This document shows, in pieces, positions 12,771-24,479 of a DNA stretch of 64,000 nt (its first letter is position 1; each line of letters opens with the position of its first letter). The stretch spans positions 58,463,590-58,527,589 of the forward strand of contig NC_044980.1 in NCBI RefSeq assembly GCF_008728515.1, written 5' to 3'. Below the pieces are notes generated by a model that was given only the letters and a program-made list of their open reading frames with translations, searched no databases and was not told the origin of the DNA. A program made the position numbers and the translations under genes. The DNA comes from Papio anubis. Taxonomy: Eukaryota; Chordata; Mammalia; Primates; Cercopithecidae.

Positions 12771-13330
12771 TCTCACATCACCAGAGCTCCAAATCTAAAG
12801 GAAGAAAATATTTTCTTATAGCTCTGCTGGAAACCAAAGAAGTTTATGTTCATGAAAATCCCAGCAAGTTTCCTTGAATCTTATTGCATCTCATTGCATT
12901 GGGTTTTAAGTCCAGCCTTTCACGGTGGACATGGGATGGCTATATTAATTAGCTGAAACTAATGAGAATCCTTAATTGGAGCCTGAGGTAGGGTCATTTC
13001 TAAGAGATCATGTTGCCAAAAATGAAAATAGCTAAATTCTTGTGGGAAGATGAGAATACTATTGGCAGTAAAAGGGGGAGAAAGGATGATGGGAATATGT
13101 TTTAGGTTAATACTAGTGGCTCTAACAAAGAAATACAAAAGTGCAAAGTGATTCAAACTCCCTACAGTGAACAGACAGAATGAACAGCTCTGACACTGGG
13201 TGAGCACAGCCTCTGCCATCTTCAACATATGCTTTCCAAGGTGTCCTTGAACATCTTCTTTATCACAGCCTTCCAAAAGGGGAATAGATCATGGGGGAAA
13301 GGCTATGAAAGGATACTTTTAAACTTTCTC
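12771..13330. other. Unassigned sequence
   Basis: No repeat is recognised. A 105-codon reverse frame at 12959-13276 has no recognisable domain, ordinary local composition, and nothing else suggesting an exon. Confidence 0.4.
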
Positions 13331-13525
13331 AATTGAAGTACAATATTAACACAGAAAAATTTATAAAGTGTAAGTGTATTGCTTGCTGAATCATCACCCA
13401 TATAACCCCCATTCAGACCAAGAAATAGAAGACGCTCAGCATCAAGACACCCCTTCACGTCTTTGCCCAATCACCCCCACTAGTGACCTCTAACACATTA
13501 GATTACTTTTGTGTCTTTATGCACT
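13331..13525 (-). repeat. L1M 3' UTR fragment, reverse
   Basis: The plus strand shows 'aattgaagtacaatatt', then 'aagtgtaagtgtattg', 'tcatcacccatataacccc' and 'agaccaagaaatagaag'. This is the order of the reverse-complemented L1M 3' end. Divergence is strong. Confidence 0.55.
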
Positions 13526-13930
13526 TTAGATCAGTGGGCATGAGAGGATTTGATGGCCAGGTTTAAAGTGGTATTTGTTACTTCTGCTTAAATTCCACCG
13601 GCCAGGAGTCAGTCACATAGACATGCCTGCCTGTAAGAAGAATTGGAAAACATAGTCCACTCGGACTGTGGTGAGCAGCTAGTTATGGGAGACAGTCAAC
13701 AAACATCTATTGTAGTCCTCGTGAGTATCTTCTAATTATCCTCACCTCCCAAGACCTTAGCACAATCAGGGTTCAGGAACAAAGCTGCAAGAACATATAG
13801 TCATCCATTCCAAAGCCAAGGAAGAGATAACTGTAGATACTAATGCTTTAATATTTTGTGCCTGTCAAAACTGAGCTACTTTTAAGTCACTTTTAAACAG
13901 AATGGAGGTTATCTCTATATGATCACTGTC
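13526..13930. other. Unassigned, repeat-like in part
   Basis: The stretch 13570-13700 ('ccaccggccaggagtcagtcacatag', 'ggaaaacatagtccac') resembles an ancient dispersed mammalian repeat that I cannot name. No coding signal is seen. Confidence 0.35.
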
Positions 13931-14205
13931 ATATATACACACACACACACACACATGGCACAGGACCTATTTTTTCATTTGAAGTAATTTGGAATTTTTT
14001 ATTTATATTTTATTTTTTATTTATTTGTATTTTATTTTATGTATATACATGTAAGAGAATATACTATATATTAATTTCATATATATTAACTTCAAAATAC
14101 ATATGTATATTGAAGTATATATGTGTGTGTATATGTATATATGTGTGTGTGTATATATACACATATATATTTTTATATATATATATATATATATATTTGA
14201 AGTTA
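13931..14205. repeat. Microsatellite cluster: (AC)n, (TTTA)n-like, (TA/TG)n
   Basis: An (AC)n tract lies at about 13936-13956. An A/T-only TTTA/TTTTA-rich stretch follows at 13994-14040. Mixed (TA)n and (TG)n alternation occupies 14100-14200, including a pure (TA)n of about 22 bp. A 97-codon reverse frame at 14064-14357 is mostly translated microsatellite (alternating Tyr-Ile and His-Thr) and is not a gene. Confidence 0.9.
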
Positions 14206-14397
14206 AAAGTAGAAAAAGAAAGGAGAAACAAAGAAGAGTCAGCTAATCTTCCAGGAATTTTCCAAGAGTAAGAGTCACATATGTGAATATCTTTGTTATA
14301 GATGTTTAGTGAGAAAAATGTGAATAGTAAATATTGCCTCGGCAAGTTCCTTGACAATTTTTTTCTAATTCACCTCTCAAATGTTACATTTTCCAAT

Positions 14398-14765
14398 TGT
14401 AATAGACTGAATTATGTTCCCCCCCAATTCATAGGTTAAAGCCCTAATGCCCAATGTGACTGTATTTGGAGATACGGCCTTTACTGAGGGAATTAAAAGA
14501 ACAAGGTCAAAAGTGTGGGGTCCTAATCCAATAGGACTGGTGTCCATCTAAGAAGAAGAGATACCAGGAGTGGGTATGCACAATGGAAAGGCCATGTAAG
14601 GACTCAGAAATCCAAGCCAAGGACAGAGGTATCACCAGAAACCAACCCTACCAGCACCCTGATCTTGGACTTCTAGCCTCCAGAACTGTGAGAAAATCCA
14701 TTTTTGTACACTAAGCCATCCAGTTTGTGGGATTCTATTATGGCAGCCCTGGAGGATATAACAGT
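14398..14765 (+). mobile_element. MLT1-type LTR (ERVL-MaLR)
   Basis: This is a near-complete MaLR LTR. Landmarks in order are 'agactgaattatgttccccc', 'aaagccctaatgcccaatgtgac', 'tatttggagatacggcc', 'cctaatccaataggactggtgtcc', 'atcaccagaaaccaaccct', 'gatcttggacttctagcctcc' and 'agaactgtgagaaaat'. The end is 'attatggcagccctgg'. The orientation is sense. It is old and carries no coding capacity. Confidence 0.88.
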
Positions 14766-16127
14766 CCTCTGGCAAGCTGAGTCAAATCACTTTTTTTCTT
14801 TGACATGTTTCTCACCCTTCTTTATCTAATTGGTATCCCAATCCATAATTCCCTTCACTTTTCCCTTTTCTTATATATGTTTCACTCTGCCTAAGGCCTA
14901 TCTGTGAAAATTCCTTGACCATTTCAGTTCACCATAAAGTCACTCAATGCCCCTGTTGTTTTATTATCTACATGAAACTAGCTATAATCCTTTAATTCCC
15001 AGTGTCTACCTTTCTGCGTATGAGCCTATCTCTCTAGTCAGCCTAGCTTCATGAGTTCATGGAATAGGTGTCAGTCGACTGAAAAACATTTGTAGATTGC
15101 TACAGGTAGAACATATCCTCAGAGAGATTTCAGTTTAGGTGAGGAAACAGCTGCATTTGACTTTGAAGGGGATAGATATTTCATAAACAGAGGCACTTAA
15201 TAACTCTTAGCCATACTATATTGTTGTCTCATTTAAAGCTCAGAAACTTATAAGATAAATATTTCAAATATGCGAAAACATTTAGAATGTTTTATTAACT
15301 TATCTAAAATTGTATAACTTATTAATGGCATATTTTTCATGATTTTTAAACTGTGACACACTAGCATCTCATATATCATACCATCTCTTTATAAATGTTT
15401 GTAAGACCAAATTCTGGGCCTGTCATTGCTTTCTTCTTCCTTTAAGGTCAAATTGACCTAAGGTTAACCAATAATGAATTTATATATTTCGGCATCAGCA
15501 TTCTAAAAACCTTAGGATCAGAGGATTTTAAATGGTGATTTCCTCACTAATACAACAAAGTTATTCTTTAGTTCATTTGTTTGTCCTCCCTTGCTGGAGG
15601 TGTGTCACCATGTCACTGAGATACCTACAAATATCTTTGTAACCAGGACTTTCAAGGTTCAAAAAAATGTAGTTGCTACCTAAAAATATCCAAGGGAGAC
15701 AGTCACATAGCAGAAAGGCTTTGATCAACACAGCTAAAAGCCTTTCTAACTATATTACAGTGAAGCATGCACGTTGGGTTTTCAGTTTCAAGAGCACTTT
15801 CATTTAGAAAAAAAAAAAAAAAAAGATGTATACAATATGGAATTATAGACACAAACCCTGGGCTTAACTGCAGTCATATTTGATGTTTGTATTCCACCCA
15901 ATTGATTTAGTTTACTACAGCAGAGAACTGTCAACTGCTTTGTCCTTCAGCCTAATTTTGGTAGTGTGAGCTACATAATTCTGTAATTCAATTTACTGAA
16001 CACCAACACTAGGATAAGGGGAAGAATCCTAGTGAGATCACATATTTCTTATCTCACAAGTCGCCTACCTACAAATGATTTTTTGCTCAAAAACACTCAA
16101 AGGCTTTTGATTATAAAGAATAATTCC
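14766..16127. other. Unassigned sequence with one A-run
   Basis: No gene is seen. An A-run of about 17 bp at 15809-15825 is not attached to a recognisable retrosequence. The rest reads as ordinary AT-rich single-copy-like DNA. Confidence 0.4.
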
Positions 16128-16437
16128 CGTCAGGCTCAGTGGCTCACACCTGTAATCCCAACACTTTGGGAGGCCGAGGCGGGTGGATCACTTGAGGTCA
16201 GGATTTCGAGACCAGCCTGGCCAACATGGTGAAACTTCATCTCTATTAAAAATGCAAAAATTAGCCAGGCATGGTGGCACACATCTGTAATCCCAGCTAC
16301 TCAGAAGGCTGAGAGAATAGCTTGAACCCAGAAGGTGGAGGTTGCAGTGAGCCTAAAGTGTGCCACTGCACTCTAGCCTGGGTGACAGAGTGAGACTCTG
16401 TCTCAAATATATATATATATAAAATAATAGTAATAAC
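16128..16437 (+). mobile_element. AluS SINE
   Basis: This is a full dimeric Alu in sense orientation. AluS-type positions include 'cacttgaggtcaggatttcgagaccagcctggccaacatgg' in pieces. The tail has become (TA)n then AT-rich. A possible 9-10 bp target-site duplication, aataattcc on the left and aataatttcc on the right, differs by one inserted base. Confidence 0.92.
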
Positions 16438-16447
16438 AATAATTTCC

Positions 16448-17850
16448 AAGAAAGAATAAAATAATGTTAAAGGTATAGTGTGGAAGCTCTGTGGCTAAAT
16501 ATTTACTGGGTTGTATGTTCCTGCATTTTGAGGTTGACGGAAAATATGCGGACAATAGTTGTCTTTTTCTTTTAAACTACGTTATAGCTTTAACAGTCAT
16601 CTTGCTCATTTGAAATCTGCCTGTAAAAATGTTTCCCAAATCAGAAGTCCTCTTGAAAACAATTCTGAAGCAAGTTAGAGCTTCAGAGGCCCATTAGTTC
16701 ATAATTGTGCTATTTCCATTATGGCAAATGCTTTGGGCTTTCAAAATGTAGTGACCCCATTCTCTTCCCACACCCACTCCTCCAATCCATTTGAAGGTTT
16801 GCTTTCAGGTAGTTTCCGCCAACAATATCAGTTATTATCAGACAGTTGTCATTCTTCTCTCTCCGACCCTCCTGATATTTGTTTATAAAAATCCAAATTA
16901 CTTCAAATCAAAAAATAGGTCCTCTGCCTTACAAACAAGCCTGAGTCTAACAATAATTCCAAATAGATCCAAAGCTTCAATTTTACTTAGTTGCAACACT
17001 AACATTCCTATAGATTGCCCCAGGTCTTCATATATGTTAGACGCACATAATTGCAATGTATCCTGCAACATTAAATAGATCAACTGTTCAATATGTACCC
17101 ATTCTAGTTTGGCGCTTTTAGTAGTAATAATTAACTCTGCTACGTTCATGTGGACAAATTTATTTTTTCTCAGGGAAATTAGTTCATATATCTCGCTAGG
17201 AGCTAATGGCTCCTCTGAAACATACCTTGTCTTCTTAGTTTGGCCTTGCTTGGTTACAATTAAGCAGGCTTTTCCTTCATAGCAAATAAGAGCCCTGTGT
17301 GCCCCAGCTGTCCCTAATTAGGTTACTCAGTGTCTCTCTGGGTGATTGATTAAACATGCTTCAGCTTTTTCCAAACTGGTTTTCTTTTTAAAATAAAGGA
17401 ACCAGGTCATTTTGTCAGAACCCCCAAATTATGCTTAGCAATTTTAAGTATAGATCTATTTAAGATAACTAAGGCAATTCATAAAAATTCATTAATCAAT
17501 TTGATTGAAGAGTCTCCATTTACAAAATATAAGCACAAAACATTTTTAAATTTTTTTCAGGAACTGCTACCAATAGTACTTTGAGAACTTTCTCTTTGTG
17601 CTTTGCTAGCAATAATTTAGAACGCTTTAATCACTTTTGGGGTTCTTTCAGTTATTAAAGCAGTTTAGTACAGGTAAGATTTTAATTTCACATGAAATGA
17701 AAACTCTCCTCATCTTTCACCCTAGTTAACCTTCTTACTCATGAAACTTGAGCTGAGACGGAGGTAAACATGGCAGGAATTTTGTTAAAGTTTCTCCCAT
17801 ATTGAGAAATCCTATCTTACAGAAGGAGGAACTGAGGTCAAAGGACATTA
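16448..17850. other. Unassigned sequence
   Basis: No repeat or gene is recognised. Opposed frames at 16791-17078 (plus, 95 codons) and 16898-17149 (minus, 83 codons) overlap antisense to each other and have no domain, so both are taken as chance. Confidence 0.4.
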
Positions 17851-18090
17851 CAAATACTAGCATAAAGGAGATACTCTATATATACTTATGAATGAATAAA
17901 TACTAAAATTTAATCAAATCCAACAAGGTGTTTGCCAACATGAAAGACCTCTGCACCATGAAAACAGAAGATCTCTCTTGTGATTCAGGCAGAGCTTAAA
18001 TTAGATCTATTTTTGAGTTTGACTTCTATGTGTCAACTTCACCCTTAGGAGTACTCCCTTCTGATGGCAGGAGGAAACAGTGGTTTCCTG
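17851..18090 (+). repeat. Unidentified dispersed repeat, copy B
   Basis: This is the second diverged copy of the sequence at 12534-12770, in the same orientation. The block 'tagatctatttttgag' is identical, as is 'cttctgatggca', and the order of blocks is conserved throughout. Outside these limits the two loci do not align clearly, so either a local duplication or two inserts of one unrecognised element could explain them. Confidence 0.75.
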
Positions 18091-20390
18091 GGCTTGCTTC
18101 TAGGACGTTACAGTAGGGATGGAGGGATGGGCCTTGTTAAGTTGGCTGTCCTTTCTTATAGTCATACCTGCTGTTCCCTTACATGAGCATTATTTGTGCA
18201 TTGTAGTGAGGTTGTTTTCCCCTTTCCATTGGTTATCAGCACTTAATATCATTATCTATAGGAGAACTAAATCCAAAGCATCTCTCAAATGAATTTTTGG
18301 TGTCATGTGAGATTCATCTCCAGGGATCTTCCAACATGGTGTTAAATGTTCCTATCAGAAGCAACCTATTTTTGATCGTATTGTGGGAGTGTCCAGTAGC
18401 CTCCAAACTTCCTTATTTCTAAAGCACCAACGTTGGGGCTACGAAAAAAATGTGCAGGGTCAATCTTCTTTATTCTCAGCAATTAAGCGGCAAATCACCA
18501 ACCGGAATTTCTTCTAGTGGATGCATTATCATTTTCAAGTATCTCATTTAAACTTGCATTTCAAGGATGAATCTAGAATTATCAATGTACTAATTGTTCT
18601 TGTTCTACATCCTATATTCTAATGAATTCTAAGTTTGTCTTCAGATATGGATAACAGAAATTTATATCTAGGATTTCCTTGCTGGATTGAGTCAAAAAAT
18701 AATCTGAATACAATCCAGGGAATTCATATCACATGATACACCTCTGCTGAATTTCAGATATGTACTACTGGGTCAACAGGAAACTAGATTTCCTGTCTGG
18801 TTACTTACGGAGTACATGACACACAGCCCAAAGAAGTGGGGAGTGATTTGCTTACAGCTATGACGTGGAAATTTTTCTGACTTAAATTACAGAGATTGCT
18901 GAACTTTGACTTAAGAAAATTGTCGTAATCTGAAGGACAAGATTTAAAAATCAAAGCAGACAAGTATCATTATTTACAAGGCAAAGAAACATGCTTTCAG
19001 GTTGGTGATTAATAGTCCTTGATTCAAGGAAATAAGGACAAAGGAGGTTAAGTTACCTTAATTCTTCTTACACAAAACATGTCGAGGACTTGACTCCTTA
19101 TGTCCCGACAAATAAATATCAAAAGAAATAAGAGCAATAATCTTTGGGATTGCAAGAGCAAATACTCAACTCTATCGTGACCACACCCTTGAAATATTTT
19201 GTTTCTATTGGAAAGGGGACAAAAAAACCAAAATTTTATTTTTAATTCAAGAACTCTATTGAAGGTATAGTAATATGAAGATGAATATTATAGATTTCAG
19301 ATTTTTTCAGAAAAATCATTTTTCTTGATTATTTAATTGGAGTTTCAAAAAGTAACAACGACATATTTACTTTTAAATGAATAAAAGTAGAATACTTTTA
19401 TTCTTCAGCACAGAGTAAGTAAACACAGAAAATTTACTGATTACAGGAGGATAAAATTAATAGCATTGCCATATCTACCATGGTTACATTGAATTTTTGT
19501 CCTGCAGAACAAAAATATTAAAACTATCACGAAAATCAGGCTCAGTGCAGGATTCTGTCATCTGCAACACTTGAAAAAACACTGCTTTTCGTCTATACTC
19601 TAGGCCTTGGTTGCACTCAAGGTAAGCACATTTCAAAGCCCTGCAAAGTACCTCACTATAGCCAAAAGATATATAAAGTAGACTAATGAAATGACCTTAC
19701 TCAACTGTGGTATCTTACTTTTATGCTACTATCAAACATAAAGGAAATTAAATTTTAAGAACACATTTAAAAATTACCAAAAGGCTCATTGTTGAATCTC
19801 AACTAAGGAAATTACAATGAGACCACAGTTCACACAATGTACTATCTTAGGCCCTTATTTTATTGGCAGGCTACTGTTTCTCACAAGATTACAAAATTAA
19901 TAAAAACTAAAGACAACACAAGAAGCTAAGAGCTAAAATTCTAAATAAGTATGAGTTCAAAGTGAATAGCACAGAAGGCTATGTTTGTCTTAAAATCTTA
20001 AAGAGAGATGCAGGGAAGACAAGGTAACTGTATTTTATGATTCAAAATCAAAATATAACAATGACCATAAAAACGGGGATTGTCTACTCAAGGAGGACTT
20101 ATTGACTTTTAAAAATACAGCATTTCCAACAACTCCCACATTTCTCTAGAAATGCTGGTCTGTAAAACACTGCTGAATTTACACTTGGTTTAAATTTGTA
20201 AAGAGTAAAGCTTTTCCAGGTACTATAATAGAAAGCTGAAAGAAGACAAATTTTTCAGAGACCCCGGGGCATCAATTTTGCTTCCTCTGTTTGAATGAGT
20301 GTATGGCTTTATTGATCCTGAATGTGGTCCAGGAACTAAAAGGGACTGAAGCTGGACAACATTCTCTTAATTGAAGGTGTACATTTTTTT
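18091..20390. other. Unassigned sequence, no repeat seen
   Basis: This is the longest stretch in the first third without a recognisable repeat. No open frame above 60 codons occurs in 17150-20446 on either strand, and I see no exon-like signal. Confidence 0.45.
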
Positions 20391-20406
20391 TTTTTTTTTT
20401 TTTTTT
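20391..20406. repeat. Poly-T run
   Basis: A run of about 16-20 T's ends near 20406 with no recognisable SINE body next to it. The Alu that follows begins only at 20571. Confidence 0.8.
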
Positions 20407-20570
20407 AATGTTTTAACTTTTTCCTGAACAGTAATGTAAGTCTGTGTCAGTCCGGGTTAGCAAAGGTTCTTTCTGTACCAGCAGCCGTGTGTCCCCATAA
20501 GGAAGTAAAAGGCCATGGAAAAGTCCTCCGAGAATGTTCCAGTGGCTCCTTCTTTATGTTGCTACTTTGC

Positions 20571-20886
20571 TTTTTTTTTTCTTTTTTTCTTTTTCTTTTT
20601 CTTTTTTTTTTTTGAGACAGAGTCTCGCTCTGTCCCCCAAGCTGGAGTGCTATGGCACCATCTCGGCTCACTGCAACCTCTGCCTCTCAGGTTCAAGCGA
20701 TTCTCCTGCCTCAGCCTCCAGACTAGCTGGAAGTACAAGCATGCCACCACATCCAGCTAATGTTTGTATTTTTAGTAGAGATGGGGTTTCACCATGTTGG
20801 CCAGGCTGGTCTCAAACTTTGACCTCAAGTGATTCACACAGCCTCCCAGAGTGCTGGGATTACAGGCATGAGCCACCATGCCCGGG
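20571..20886 (-). mobile_element. AluS SINE, reverse
   Basis: An antisense Alu begins with a T-rich tail broken by C's (20571-20612), then 'gagacagagtctcgctctgtc'. It continues with 'ctcactgcaacctctgcctc' and 'agtagagatggggtttcaccatg', and ends 'gccaccatgcccggga'. No clear target-site duplication is found. It lies only 15 bp from the LTR12. Several frames of 62-125 codons here are Alu translations. Confidence 0.94.
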
Positions 20887-20901
20887 ATGCCTCTATAGTG
20901 T

Positions 20902-21500
20902 TGAGAGGTGAAGCCAGTTGGACTTCCTGGGTCCAGTGGGGACTTGGAGAACTTTTCTGTCTTACAAGACGATTGTAAAATGCACCAATCGGCACTCTGT
21001 AGCTAGCAAGAGAGCTTGTAAAACGCACCAATCAGTGCTCTGCAAAAATGCAACTTTTCAACTGAAGTGCCTCCAGCTAGTAAGAGTGATTGTAAAATGT
21101 ACCTCAATCAGCACTCTTGAAAAACACACCTATCAGCATCTCCATAAAACGCAGACCAATCAGTGCTCTTGTAAAACCCACCACCAGTAGGAGTCTAAAA
21201 GCAACCAATCGCTGGGAGGATTGGTAGCGGCACTCTTGATAGTAAAATGGAACATGGGTGGGACACAACAAGGGAATAAAAGCGTTCCAGCCAGGAGAGG
21301 TGGGTAACTCCACTTGGTCTGCTTCAGGTTGTAAGCTTTTGTCCTTTGCTCTTCTGGCTAACAAATCTTGTTGTTAAGCCTATTCTTTTGTCCATGCCAC
21401 CTTTTAAGAGTTGTAACACTTCACTATGAAGGTTCAGCCTCTATTCTCCTGAAGTCAGCCGCAGACCACCTAACCCCTGGAAGGAACCAACCCAGACACA
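20902..21500 (+). mobile_element. Solo LTR12 (HERV9-type LTR)
   Basis: This is an LTR of about 600 bp in sense orientation. It starts 'tgagaggtgaagccagttgg' and ends near 'gaaccaacccagacaca'. The U3 region holds a decayed minisatellite of repeats like 'ttgtaaaatgcaccaatc...gcactct' spread over 20970-21180. A TATA-like 'aataaaag' lies at 21275-21282. The 3' part has 'agagttgtaacacttcac' and 'cctgaagtcagcc'. No HERV9 internal sequence follows, so it is a solo LTR formed by recombination. LTR12 copies are known enhancers and promoters in catarrhines; activity of this copy is not shown. Confidence 0.85.
20985..21209 (+). promoter_or_regulatory. CCAAT-box cluster and TATA-like site in LTR12
   Basis: Four exact CCAAT pentamers occur at 20985-20989, 21028-21032, 21156-21160 and 21205-21209. 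A degenerate unit 'cctcaatcagcac' lies near 21103. They sit in the U3 minisatellite upstream of the TATA-like 'aataaaag' at 21275. In active LTR12 copies such repeats bind NF-Y. Whether this copy is bound is not known from sequence. Confidence 0.5.
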
Positions 21501-22059
21501 GTCCCATAACCCATGAAGAAACGCAGAACTTTGTAGCAGATGTGTATATATGCCCCTTCCCTTACAGCGTGTTTGCATGTTACACGGAGGGTAATTTTCC
21601 TGTGATGAAGAGGTTAATATAAAGCATTGTTGACCCATTTATTAATACACTATTTGGAAGAAAGTGGGGAATCTTGGATACTTCTTGAACAATGCTATGA
21701 AAAATCACACGTGAGAACTATAGAAACTGGATGCCATTCGGTAGAACAACATGATGAAAAGAACAATGTTGTGAAACAAAAAGTGACTGGTCTGACAAGA
21801 AGCATAAGATGTTTGCTTACCTATCTCAATGTAAAAACTACATAGAGAACATTACAAATAAGATTCTTAGGTAAGAATTTTTTCAATTCTCAAAGATTGA
21901 GAAAATTTTCTATTCAGTTTTCATGAACTACTCTATTTCAGTTTTCTATTCAGTTCTTTTCAGAACTGAAAGATAAGTTTGCAATGTCTTAAGGGTAGAA
22001 TTAAAAGGATCTTAAAGAGATTACATCTAAAAATATGCCCACTCAAAACTCTGAGTCAT
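21501..22059. other. Unassigned sequence
   Basis: No gene or named repeat is seen. Frames at 21368-21622 and 21627-21845 have no domain; the first straddles the LTR12 end. A short direct repeat, 'ttttctattcagtt', occurs twice about 36 bp apart near 21905-21955. Confidence 0.4.
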
Positions 22060-24360
22060 GCATAATATTTTCTCGTTGTTACTTTAATTTGCATTTTCTT
22101 ATGACCCAGGATATTAAGCATCTTTTCATATCAATATTGATACATACACATGTGCATTAAAGCATACATACTTAGAAAAGGAAATTAAAAGGGAAAGATA
22201 TTAAAAACTCCAACTATAATTTTGTATCTGCTTTTCCTTTGAGTTTTGTCCATCCTTGTTCTATATATTTTGAAGCTCTGTTACTAAACAAATTCCATAT
22301 ATTTAATAAATTGACCCATTGGTCATTATATAGTGACACACTTTGTCTTTCATGGTATTTCTTTTTTTTAAGGCTACTTTGACTGATAATAATATAGTCA
22401 TACCACCTTTCCTAAGCTTAGTGTGTGCATGGATACGTTTGCTCATTCTTTTACTTTCTACTTGGCTGTGTATTTATATTTAATGTCAATCTTTTATAAA
22501 TTGCTTATAGTTGCAGCTTGCTTTTCTATCCACTCTGACAATATCTGATTTTATTTCGATGTTTAATTCATTTATATTTAGTATAATTACTTGTATGGGT
22601 GTTTTAAAACCTACCATATTGACATTTGTTTTCTATTTTACCTCCCTTGGGGCCCGGGGGTGAAGAGGGACAAGGAAGGGCTTAATTGGGTTTTAAAAAT
22701 ATAGAATTCTAACTTGTAGATATACCATATTTTATTATGTAAGAGATTAAAGTATTAATACTCATCCTTAATTTTTCATAATCTATATAGAATAGCATAT
22801 CATTACATGTATAACACAAGAATCTTATAACCAGTATAATTAAATGAATCCTTTCCTGTGTATTACATCTATCCCACCTTCAATTTAGTAAGACATTTTA
22901 AAAAAATTATATGTGCTATACATCTCATGAAAGATTTTTTTTATTAAAATAGTCAATTGATTTTTAAGATAATTTCAGAAAGAAAAATAGCTTTTTTATA
23001 CTTACTACATATTTATCTTAGTCCCTGTTAATTCCTTTCTATAGATATTAATTTCCATCTTATGTGATTTTCCTTCTAAGAACTTACTTTACTATTGGTA
23101 TGTTTTCTAGTATAGGTCTAATGATAGCAAATGCTTTCAGATTTCATCTAAAACTGTGTTGATTTGACCTTCATTTTTAAGGCAATTTTCACTAGATATA
23201 GAAATCTAGGTAGAGAGGTTTCCTCCAAACACTTTAAATATGCAATTCCATAGTTTCTGTCCTTCATTATTTCTATTGAGAAGGCAACCATCATTCTTAC
23301 AGCTGTTCTGCTGTACATAATGTGTCTTTTTTTCCTTTGGTTGTTTTTATGATGTTCTCTTTCTTTTTAGAATTCAGAAATCTTACAACGTGGTACCTAG
23401 GTGTAATTTTCTTTGGATTTATCTTCCTTGGGATTCACTGACTTTCCTGGACCTAAGGGTTTGTTTTGTTTGTTTTTAAAATCAAACTCGGAAGGATGAT
23501 GGTCATTATTTCTTGATATTTTTTAGTCCTATTTCCTCTCTTTATTTTTCTGAGACTCTGAGCAATAACAAAATACTATTGCTATTGATATTGTCTGATA
23601 GGTAATTGAGACCCTATTCATTTTCTTTCATTTTTAAAAATTTTCTCTGTGCTTCAATTGGGACAGTTTCTATTGATCTGTTTTCAATTTCTCAGATTCT
23701 TCTATTGTGTTCATTATATAGCTAACAGCATCCTACAAATTTATTGATATCAGGTATATTTTAGTTCTAGAATTTCTATTTGACTGTTTATAAGTTTTCA
23801 TATCTCTTTTTAAAATTTCTGATCCCTTTACCCATATTTCTACCTATTCCTGTTGTCTATTTTTAACACATTTGTCAGGTTAATTCAAACATGTCAGTCT
23901 TCATTGGGCCTCTTTGTGCTATTTTTCTCATGACTGTGCTGGTACAGTAAATGTTATATTGCACTGGACATTATGGATGATACATTATAGTCTGTATTCT
24001 ATTACCTTCCTCTGAAAAGTATTGAGCTATTTTCTAGTGTGCAGTTAAATAACAGATACATTCCTTTCATCTCCTAGGGCTCAGTTTTGGGTTTTATTAT
24101 AGTAGGTCTATTTCAGTTTGCCTTTATACATGAGGTATAGCCATTGCAATGGGAAACAACCTTTCCTCCAAAGATGTGTTTCTTCTGCTATTTCAATGGA
24201 AAGCATGAAATGTTCCAGAAATCTCTCTAACTTAGGGGGAATTTAATTTCAACTTCTTCTTTGAGCAACAGGCAGTTGCTAATTCTGCCTTCTTTCAGCC
24301 TTCTAGCTTTGTTTTGCTGTGTTCCTTGGATTCTCATCACACGCTTACAGAGTTGAGAAA
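22060..24360 (-). repeat. L1M 5' half, reverse
   Basis: The plus strand reads as the reverse complement of old L1. The region around 22190-22620 matches the ORF2 endonuclease-coding part ('ttgacccattggtcattatatag', 'ctactttgactgataataatatag', 'tatccactctgacaatatctg'). From about 23050 the 5' UTR/ORF1 region follows ('aacactttaaatatgcaattccatag', 'tttctgagactctgag'). All frames are broken. The right boundary is uncertain because the 5' UTR of old L1 is poorly conserved. Confidence 0.65.
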
Positions 24361-24479
24361 TTATCATTCAAACAGTTTTAATTATACTTCTAGAATTTAT
24401 TATTATCAACAATAATGATCAATTATTATTGACAACAATTATTATCAACAAACAGTTAAGTATTACAAGCTATTCTGCC

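Noticed and set aside
14064..14357. 97-codon reverse frame
   Set aside because: Most of it is translated (TA/TG)n microsatellite.
20515..20911. Frames of 62-125 codons with Leu/Pro/Ser-rich Alu-like translations
   Set aside because: They are translations of an antisense AluS and its T-rich tail.
20571..21500. Idea that the Alu and LTR12 form one composite element
   Set aside because: They have opposite orientation, no shared target-site duplication was found, and both are common alone. Adjacency is probably coincidence.
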